Under the pieces are notes generated by a model. That model did not search any database. It was not told where the DNA came from and saw nothing but the letters and a program-made list of their open reading frames with translations. From positions 1 through 11,188 of the forward strand of contig JAOZRQ010000195.1 in NCBI GenBank assembly GCA_029940115.1: a stretch of DNA of 11,188 bases. The letters run 5' to 3'. Below, in pieces: positions 6,990-11,188 of this stretch (its first letter is position 1; each line of letters opens with the position of its first letter). This DNA is from Desulfobacterales bacterium (GTDB taxonomy: Bacteria > Desulfobacterota > Desulfobacteria > Desulfobacterales > 4be13). The position numbers and the translations under genes were made by a program.

Positions 6990-7041
6990 TGAGTACACAA
7001 TATATTGTTGTGTGTCAACAGAAAAAATCAATATGTAGTAT
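6990..7041 (-). promoter_or_regulatory. Predicted nrdD promoter with paired NrdR boxes
   Basis: Two sites resemble the palindromic NrdR box (consensus acaCwATATATwGtgt). Box 1 at 6995-7010, ACACAATATATTGTTG, matches 14 of 16 positions. Box 2 at 7026-7041, AATCAATATGTAGTAT, matches about 12 of 16. Their starts are 31 bp apart, about three helical turns, the spacing known for NrdR box pairs. On the minus strand a perfect TTGACA (7013-7018) lies 17 bp from TACTCA (6990-6995), a poor -10, and box 1 fills the spacer. NrdR represses ribonucleotide reductase genes when dATP is plentiful, so this placement makes sense for nrdD. nrdR itself is not in the window. Confidence 0.62.
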
Positions 7042-7095
7042 TAGTGGGTTATGAAAAGGGGAGTAAAATTGCAAAGAAAAACAGATAGGTAGAGA

Positions 7096-7268
7096 GGAGA
7101 TTTTTTTTGATATTTTTTTTCAGACAGAATGGGATGGTCATCTGGCCAAAGTTTTTTCAAAAAACTGGGTTTCTTTTGAAAAGGAGATTTTTTTTGATAT
7201 TTTTTTTTCAGACAGAATGGGATGGTCATTTGGCCAAAGTTTTTTCAAAAACTGGGTTTCTTTTGAAA
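7096..7268. repeat. Tandem duplication of an 87-bp unit
   Basis: GGAGATTTTTTTTGATA begins at 7096 and again at 7183; the two units (87 and 86 bp) are nearly identical through CAGACAGAATGGGATGGTCA, TGGCCAAAG and CTGGGTTTCTTTTGAAA. The differences are a C/T change and single-base run-length changes, so the duplication is recent. Each unit holds a small hairpin with TTTTCAAAA and TTTTGAAAA arms. The gap 6928-7452 has no convincing gene on either strand. Confidence 0.9.
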
Positions 7269-7305
7269 GTTGCACATCATGTGGGCTCTTGATTTTTTTC
7301 AAATA

Positions 7306-7441
7306 CTCGAGGATCAAGTTTTCTGACCCGATTCGGCCAAAAAGCCTGCCATTCCTGCGAACGCAGGGATCCACCTTTGGGGATCAGAGGGCAGTGGATT
7401 CCTGCTTTCACAGGAATGACAGAAAAAACTTGATGATCGAG
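7306..7441. repeat. Nested palindromic repeat element (about 136 bp)
   Basis: The outer arms near CTCGAGGATCAAGTTTT (7306-7322) and AAAACTTGATGATCGAG (7425-7441) are inverted copies with few mismatches. The inner 27-nt arms at 7348-7374 and 7394-7420 pair at 23 of 27 positions and carry the CATTCCTGCG/CGCAGG-type core seen as a dispersed palindrome in many bacterial genomes. The translation of this core gives the familiar artefact peptide WIPAFAGM. The two-level symmetry suggests a MITE-like or REP-like unit; I see no target duplication. Confidence 0.7.
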
Positions 7442-7467
7442 AAATAATAAGTATGATGGGGATCATT

Positions 7468-7728
7468 ATGCGGCTTGATCCGAACCCTGTATATCGAAAA
7501 ATCATCACGCCTTGGTACGATTCCGAACTGGTCTCCCTAGTCGCCATTGCCTCCATGTTCCTTGTCTTCCTGTTCGCCATGGTGGGGATATCCGTGGCCC
7601 GTGAAACCTCTGAATATCACGGATATACATGGGTACCTGTGTTGCTTGTCATTATGAGCACCAGCGTCATTGTCTCAATCACTGTCCGCCTCATCATAAG
7701 ATATATGGACACGTGTGAAGAGACGTGA
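7468..7728 (+). CDS. Small two-helix inner-membrane protein, function unknown
   Basis: This is an 86-aa protein with two hydrophobic segments, about residues 21-43 (LVSLVAIASMFLVFLFAMVG core) and 55-77 (WVPVLLVIMSTSVIVS core), joined by a short loop with ARETSEYHGY. The charged N-terminus has the motif DPNPVYRKIITPWYDSE. It is the only gene on the plus strand. I chose the ATG at 7468 because GGGGA lies 6-7 nt upstream; ATGs at 7453 and 7456 are in frame but lack a ribosome binding site. I recall similar short membrane proteins in sulfate-reducing bacteria but no function for them. The stop codon lies inside the first heptamer of the following repeat array, so the original C-terminus may have been altered. 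Confidence 0.75.
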   Translation: MRLDPNPVYRKIITPWYDSELVSLVAIASMFLVFLFAMVGISVARETSEYHGYTWVPVLLVIMSTSVIVSITVRLIIRYMDTCEET

Positions 7729-7891
7729 TTTGTGATGCGTGACTCGTGATTTGTGATGCGTGACTCGTGATTTGTGATGCGTGACTTGTGATGCGTGACT
7801 CGTGATGCGTGATGCGTGACTCGTGATGCGTGATTCGTGACTTGTGATGCGTGATTCGTGACTTGTGATTCGTGATGCGTGATTCGTGATG
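7724..7891. repeat. 24-unit heptamer tandem repeat
   Basis: It is an unbroken run of 24 seven-base units, every one fitting [CT]GTGA[CT][GT]; the forms are CGTGATT, TGTGATG, CGTGACT, CGTGATG and TGTGATT. The first 63 bases are three copies of the trimer CGTGATT-TGTGATG-CGTGACT, a higher-order 21-bp period. Because 7 is not a multiple of 3, all three minus-strand frames stay open across it and give His/Ser/Thr-rich junk translations. Confidence 0.95.
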
Positions 7892-8149
7892 CTTGGAAGT
7901 TGGTAGCCAGCATCTTGCATCCAGCATCAAGTTTCACGGGCTTTCCCCATGTGCATCAAGCTAAAGGGCCGGCCTGATTCCTGAATCCCCGCCCAGTGCG
8001 GCCCTCCTGCCGGCGGCCATCTCATGGAGTCAGCAAAAACAGGGTCGCGTTCTTAACTTGATGCGTATGGAGGCATCCTTGAAAACTTTTGGCCAGGCAC
8101 TTATCCTTCATTATAAGCGATTGGCCGAATTATAAGCGATTGGCCGAGT
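7892..8149. other. Non-coding spacer with short repeats
   Basis: I see no gene here. It begins with CCAGCATCTTGCATCCAGCATCAAG (7907-7931), related to the inverted repeat at 2303-2355, and includes a GC-rich stretch (7961-8020) with no clear structure. It ends in a 19-bp tandem repeat. Confidence 0.6.
8110..8147. repeat. 19-bp perfect tandem duplication
   Basis: ATTATAAGCGATTGGCCGA occurs at 8110-8128 and again at 8129-8147 without change, ending 2 bp before the stop codon of the following minus-strand gene. It could be a duplicated protein-binding site or a replication-slippage product. Confidence 0.9.
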
Positions 8150-9058
8150 TCAAACTTCGTTCACCGCCCGTTCAATCAGCCGAATGGCTGTTGTTTGGGT
8201 GCCGGTATGCCGGAAGTAGTTGGTAAACATGTCCAGAAACGCGGCCAGATAGTCGAGCTTGTCATCCGACACATCCACATAGTTTTTCAGGTTGCTGACC
8301 ACCTTGTCTGCCGACAGGTCATGTTCGGCAACAAAGTTGCTCATCCATTCCTGAGTGGCGGCGAACCCCTCGCGAATGAAGCCGAGCTTGCCGTCACTGT
8401 CCCCACCCGGAACATATTCGCTGATGCTGCTGAACGTGTCGCTCTCCTCCAACTCGGAAGAGGTGAGTCCCTCCAAGGCTCCCATGCCCAAACTGATAAA
8501 ATCAGGCCCAAGGGGGATCAGTCCGTCAAAGCAGAGGAGCGCGACCATCCGCATCTTCGCCTCACCCGCATAATCCCCCAGCGCGCCAACAAAATCGCCG
8601 ATGCTGTCCCCGGGGATCCCGTTGATCTTGGTGAAGGCGAGCAACTCTGCGATGACCTTCAACGTCAGGTCAATGGTCTGAGCGGTGTCTGCCTTGGGGG
8701 TGAGATAATCGAGAAAGGAGAGGAGGCTGAAGCTCTGAGACAGTTTGTCGGCGAACGCGGCGGTTCCCAATGCCTTGTCCGACGTGTCGATCCGACTGTA
8801 TATCCGTATGGCCGACTGATACCCTTCCGATTTGTCATTGTAAAGTTCAATCGCCCGGTTTTTGACCGACTCCAGAAATTCCTCGTCCTCCTCTTCCGTG
8901 ACGACCCGCAACATCTCATCAAAGTTGGTGGGATTGTTCCACTCGCCAGGCACGATGAAATCAAGTGCCTTCAGACTCAACACCGTCGGGCCAGACGTTG
9001 GCAGATCATTGACAAGATCAACAATGGTATCTTCTTTGCCAAAACCAAGAAAACCCAT
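8150..9058 (-). CDS. Hypothetical acidic soluble protein (302 aa)
   Basis: I do not recognise this protein. It has no signal peptide, no clear membrane segment and no catalytic motif I can name. It is acidic (TEEEDEEFLESV at about 54-65) and mostly helical in character, with Gly/Pro-containing turns near 145-190 (INGIPGDSIGDFVGALGDYAG, then LIPLGPDFISLGMGALEG) and the PGGDSDGK loop at 217-224. The start ATG at 9056-9058 has AAGGAG 8 nt upstream. The frame extends 65 codons further up, but those codons run through AT-rich repeats and lack a ribosome binding site. The next gene upstream on the strand is a lipoprotein 279 bp away, so it is probably transcribed alone. Use of both strands at third positions resembles its neighbours, and nothing points to recent transfer. 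Confidence 0.75.
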   Translation of the reverse strand: MGFLGFGKEDTIVDLVNDLPTSGPTVLSLKALDFIVPGEWNNPTNFDEMLRVVTEEEDEEFLESVKNRAIELYNDKSEGYQSAIRIYSRIDTSDKALGTAAFADKLSQSFSLLSFLDYLTPKADTAQTIDLTLKVIAELLAFTKINGIPGDSIGDFVGALGDYAGEAKMRMVALLCFDGLIPLGPDFISLGMGALEGLTSSELEESDTFSSISEYVPGGDSDGKLGFIREGFAATQEWMSNFVAEHDLSADKVVSNLKNYVDVSDDKLDYLAAFLDMFTNYFRHTGTQTTAIRLIERAVNEV

Positions 9059-9140
9059 AAGAATTCTCCTTATTTCCCATGCCCCTTCAGAAGCAGGGAT
9101 GGGAAGTTGTTCATTTGAGTGTAACCATGCTGAGAAAATC

Positions 9141-9198
9141 CTGATTATAACGGATTTGGGGGAGTCCGTGCCCCTGCCCGAAAAAGCGTTATAATCAG
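9141..9198 (-). promoter_or_regulatory. Inverted repeat with TATAAT in both arms, upstream of the 302-aa gene
   Basis: CTGATTATAAC (9141-9151) and GTTATAATCAG (9188-9198) are perfect inverted copies with 36 bp between. Each arm contains TATAAT on one strand and ATTATA on the other. The arm at 9144-9149 could be the -10 of the 302-aa gene (start 9058), but no good -35 lies 17 bp upstream. Operator or promoter is possible. Confidence 0.35.
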
Positions 9199-9334
9199 AA
9201 AAAATCCGAAATCCGAAATCTGGGACAAATCCGAATGTCGAAATCCAGGACAAATCCGAAAATCCAAATTTTGAATTTCGGTCATTCGGAGTTGTTTCGA
9301 GTTTCGGAGTTCGGAGTTGTTTCGAGTTTCGGAT
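9199..9334. repeat. Repeat-rich gap built on AATCCGAAAT/TTCGGATT motifs
   Basis: The left half repeats AAATCCGAAAT-type words on the plus strand; the right half repeats TTTCGGA words, so the halves are loosely inverted. A 25-bp tandem repeat occurs at 9285-9309 and 9310-9334 with one difference (TTCGGAGTTGTTTCGAG core). I see no gene in it. Confidence 0.75.
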
Positions 9335-9337
9335 TGG

Positions 9338-9805
9338 TTACTTGAGCTTGGCCAAACCGCTGAGGTTAAATTTTTCCAACCATATCTTGCGATCTCCCTC
9401 GGCAAAGTCGCTTCCTTTGGAACGCACCTGTACCTGAAAGCGGTTTCCCACCAAAAGAGTGGTTCCCTTGCTGCCGCTGCTGGCAGAGGGATAGCCTCCG
9501 ATTTTCGTGGTGCTGCTCTTAAATTTTCCGGCAGCACTCGAATTGTTGATCAGGTCGCTGATCGTAAGCGTGGCCACCTCTTTTCCGCCTTTCTTCAGCT
9601 TGGCCTGAGCCATGCCAGATTTTTCCTGAGTGAAAGTGACATCGAATCCACCGCTTTCCTTGGGAAAAAATTTGTTGAAATCCCCACCGGGCAAGGGCTT
9701 GGCGGATGAGGAGTTCCCTCCCCCGCCACAGGCCGTCATCACAAGAAGCATCGCCATCAGGGGAACAAGAAGCTTTACGCGCACGTCAACAAAAAAATTT
9801 GCCAT
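9338..9805 (-). CDS. Small lipoprotein of unknown function (155 aa)
   Basis: A basic N-terminus is followed by a hydrophobic stretch and a lipobox ending at C26 (KLLVPLMAMLLVMTAC, then GGGGNSSS). It should be lipid-modified and anchored in the membrane on the periplasmic side. The mature part is about 130 aa, rich in Lys, Ser and Gly, with alternating patterns suggestive of beta strands (FDVTFTQEKSGMAQAKLKKGG, then EVATLTISDLINN). The ATG at 9803-9805 has AGGAG 6-7 nt upstream. I cannot assign a family. It sits alone behind a good promoter. The sequence GGYPSASSGSKGTTLLVGNRF near 103-123 recalls small periplasmic proteins that report on surface or stress, but that is only an impression. Confidence 0.82.
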   Translation of the reverse strand: MANFFVDVRVKLLVPLMAMLLVMTACGGGGNSSSAKPLPGGDFNKFFPKESGGFDVTFTQEKSGMAQAKLKKGGKEVATLTISDLINNSSAAGKFKSSTTKIGGYPSASSGSKGTTLLVGNRFQVQVRSKGSDFAEGDRKIWLEKFNLSGLAKLK

Positions 9806-9846
9806 CTGTTTCTCCTTTCAATTTTATGGGTAAATTTAATTCCAAT

Positions 9847-9891
9847 TCCAACAGATATCCTCTTTATATCTGATTGGAACTGTGAAATCAA
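9847..9891 (-). promoter_or_regulatory. Lipoprotein-gene promoter overlapped by an inverted repeat
   Basis: On the minus strand TTGATT (9886-9891) and TATAAA (9863-9868) are 17 bp apart. An inverted repeat, TCCAACAGATAT (9847-9858) with ATATCTGATTGGA (9866-9878), one bulged base, covers the -10 and the expected start site. It could be an operator for a repressor or a 5'-end mRNA hairpin. The lipoprotein ATG is at 9805. Confidence 0.55.
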
Positions 9892-9913
9892 GACAAAAAT
9901 GAGGGCATTACAA

Positions 9914-9968
9914 GTTTGTAGTTCCGCCTTCAGGCGGTGCAACACCGCCTGAAGGCGGAACTACGAAC
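9914..9968. repeat. Near-perfect palindrome with 26-bp stems (REP-like)
   Basis: The arms at 9914-9939 and 9943-9968 pair at 25 of 26 positions around a 3-nt loop; the core is TAGTTCCGCCTTCAGGCGG. The single mismatch would be a G-U pair in RNA. I recall this core as a dispersed palindrome in several environmental genomes. It lies just past the stop codon of the 232-aa gene (9976) and could end its transcription or protect the 3' end, although it lacks a T-run. Confidence 0.85.
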
Positions 9969-9975
9969 TGTGAGC

Positions 9976-10674
9976 TCACGAGAGTTCCTTCAGCTCCAGC
10001 TGGGTCAGATGCAGTATCAGGCAGTAGGCATCCGCTTTGACCCGGCCTTCAAGAAAGCCGCGATACGGGATGGCCCCGTCATGGAAAATCAGCGGCAACA
10101 TTCCCTTCTTGCCGGATCCGATCAGCATCAACGCGTCCTTCTCGTGAAGCTCTTTGGCGATGTCGTGCAGGAAATCATAGCTCAGGCCGTTCACATGCCG
10201 GATCTGATATTTCTTTGAAAAGACGAACTTCCTGATGGCTTCGGTTTTGGGAAAGAATTTGCCGCTCCACCGGATCGGGGCCTCCACGTTGATGTTTGAC
10301 TGGGTTTTGGTGTAAAGATGTCGATCTTTTTCAGACCCGTCAGGCTCCCTGAGCACCTCATAAAGATCAACTCCGTAGAGGATTTTATGATCCTTTGTCA
10401 TGAAGAGCTTTCTGGCGGAGTCGAGCAGAAACCCGCTCTTCTCCATGTCAATCTCCGGATCCCCATTTATGATGGCTTCAGCCACATTGTCCAGGTCTCC
10501 GTATTTCTCAAGCAACGCAGGCAAATCCTGCTCAATCGAGGACTTGAGTATCCTGACGTTTTTCGGATTCGAGCCGTCCGGCAGGACATGTTCGATCCCG
10601 CTCCCCTTCTGTTTCGTCTCAAAGCTGACAGACGCGTCCCGCTTTTTTGCGTTGGCTATCTTTATCGTTCTCAT
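9976..10674 (-). CDS. Hypothetical soluble protein (232 aa)
   Basis: I do not recognise this protein. It has no signal peptide or membrane segment. The N-terminal quarter is basic (MRTIKIANAKKRDASVSF), the middle has an acidic stretch (GDLDNVAEAIINGDPEIDMEKSG, about 59-81), and the C-terminal third holds the likely conserved core: FVFSKKYQIRHVNGLSYDFL (about 148-167), MLIGSGKKGMLPLIFHDG, IPYRGFLEGRV and a leucine-rich end, LILHLTQLELKEL. The GSGKKG run is not a full P-loop context. The ATG at 10672-10674 has AGGAGA about 7 nt upstream. It is transcribed toward the lipoprotein gene, but a strong palindrome and a separate promoter lie between them, so they are probably independent. Confidence 0.8.
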   Translation of the reverse strand: MRTIKIANAKKRDASVSFETKQKGSGIEHVLPDGSNPKNVRILKSSIEQDLPALLEKYGDLDNVAEAIINGDPEIDMEKSGFLLDSARKLFMTKDHKILYGVDLYEVLREPDGSEKDRHLYTKTQSNINVEAPIRWSGKFFPKTEAIRKFVFSKKYQIRHVNGLSYDFLHDIAKELHEKDALMLIGSGKKGMLPLIFHDGAIPYRGFLEGRVKADAYCLILHLTQLELKELS

Positions 10675-10698
10675 CTCTTATCTCCTATGTAAATCAAG

Positions 10699-10740
10699 TT
10701 TGTGAGTTTGTGAGTTTAATGAGTTTAATGAGTTTGTGAG
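10699..10740. repeat. 8/9-bp tandem repeat upstream of the 232-aa gene
   Basis: The units are TTTGTGAG, TTTGTGAG, TTTAATGAG, TTTAATGAG and TTTGTGAG in a row, ending 24 bp before the ATG of the 232-aa gene, immediately upstream of its ribosome binding site. It may affect the promoter or leader of that gene by changes in length. Confidence 0.85.
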
Positions 10741-11188
10741 TTGTTTCCGTGGGGTTCAGGTTTGTTTGTTTCCGTCATGTTGATGTTTGCCATTTTTGTG
10801 TGTCGATTGTTGATGTGGCGAAAACTTTTGTCCGGCTTTTTGGCGGGAAACTTTTGCCCATCCTCAATTTGACCTGCCAGAAGGCTCAACCAAGGTTCAG
10901 CGCAAGCTTTCAGGACGCCGGCTCAAGCACGGGAGAGCTCAACAAAGGGAGTGCAAGAAAGGCGGTCCCATTGCCCTTCAACCTCCACAGTTTGAGACTC
11001 ATTGCCTCTCAACCTCAATGACTAAGCAGCCCTTCTTGCGTCTTGACGCGTTTCCCCCATCACCAAGAAAAACTTGGGATGTCAGGCAAGGTGTTGTTCC
11101 CTCGCGTTCGAACCGCGGATCATGCGGATTGCGCGGATTGCACGGATTGCCGTCCTTCCTTGTTGGCGCGGGATTCATCGTTTTTTTG
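10741..11188. other. Region without a convincing gene
   Basis: No frame on either strand looks coding. On the minus strand a possible small frame starts at about 10798 (MANINMTETNKPEPHGNNSQ) and ends in the preceding tandem repeat after 22 codons; it has no visible ribosome binding site. Near the right edge is a 9-bp repeat (see separate entry). Confidence 0.5.
11115..11150. repeat. Four 9-bp GCGGATTGC-type tandem repeats
   Basis: The units are GCGGATCAT, GCGGATTGC, GCGGATTGC and ACGGATTGC, contiguous. They lie in the gene-free right end, and their role is unknown. Confidence 0.85.

Noticed and set aside
7314..7580. Minus-strand protein containing ESRNPLPSDPQRWIPAFAGM
   Set aside because: This is the well-known translation artefact of a dispersed palindromic repeat.
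7617..7937. His/Ser/Thr-rich minus-strand proteins over the heptamers
   Set aside because: All three minus-strand frames are open only because the 7-bp unit lacks stops on that strand; they have no ribosome binding site and low complexity.
9059..9253. 65-codon N-terminal extension of the 302-aa protein
   Set aside because: It runs through AATCCGAAAT repeats, and the ATG at 9058 has a clear AAGGAG.
10749..11021. 90-codon plus-strand frame
   Set aside because: It has no ribosome binding site, odd composition and no recognisable motif; it is likely chance.
11095..11125. tRNA T-arm-like sequence TCGCGTTCGAACCGCGG
   Set aside because: The T-arm folds, but no matching acceptor, anticodon or D arm is found upstream, so it is not a tRNA.

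Overview
The window looks like chromosomal DNA of an anaerobic Gram-negative bacterium, most likely a Desulfobacterota (deltaproteobacterial) lineage. The reasons are an oxygen-independent class III ribonucleotide reductase with its radical-SAM activase, a lipoprotein with a standard lipobox, a small two-helix membrane protein of a type I associate with sulfate reducers, and many short palindromic and tandem repeats of the kind common in those genomes. The species is not determinable by eye; the lineage call is inference.

Left part (1-7060, all genes on the minus strand). In transcription order: a promoter with what looks like a pair of NrdR boxes (6990-7041), nrdD (2423-6721), nrdG (1530-2255), a weak terminator (1471-1498), a strong sigma70-type promoter (1383-1411) and a DnaJ/CbpA-type co-chaperone gene (204-1115). 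NrdD reduces ribonucleoside triphosphates using a glycyl radical that NrdG installs. The nrdD reading frame is interrupted by three in-frame inteins (421, 151 and 155 aa) in conserved parts of the enzyme. Removing them leaves a normal NrdD of about 705 aa. The first intein carries a LAGLIDADG endonuclease; the other two are mini-inteins.

A non-autonomous mobile element runs through this half. Two full copies (56-181 and 6796-6918) have 17-bp perfect terminal inverted repeats and each is flanked by a perfect 9-bp direct repeat, so they look like true insertions of a MITE. A third locus (about 1146-1382) is a tandem amplification of the MITE core with one decayed terminus. It lies exactly between the dnaJ promoter and the dnaJ start codon, and the 6796 copy lies between the nrdD promoter and nrdD. 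Two of the three loci therefore sit in mRNA leaders, and the third lies just downstream of dnaJ.

Middle (7060-8150) is mostly repeats: an 87-bp tandem duplication, a nested palindromic element, a small membrane protein gene (7468-7728), then 24 uninterrupted heptamers of which the first contains that gene's stop codon, and a 19-bp tandem repeat.

Right part (8150-10674, minus strand) holds three genes that I cannot assign to a function: an acidic 302-aa soluble protein, a 155-aa lipoprotein behind a good promoter overlapped by an inverted repeat, and a 232-aa soluble protein. They are separated by repeat-rich gaps and a near-perfect 26-bp-stem palindrome. From 10741 to the end I see no convincing gene, only short tandem repeats.
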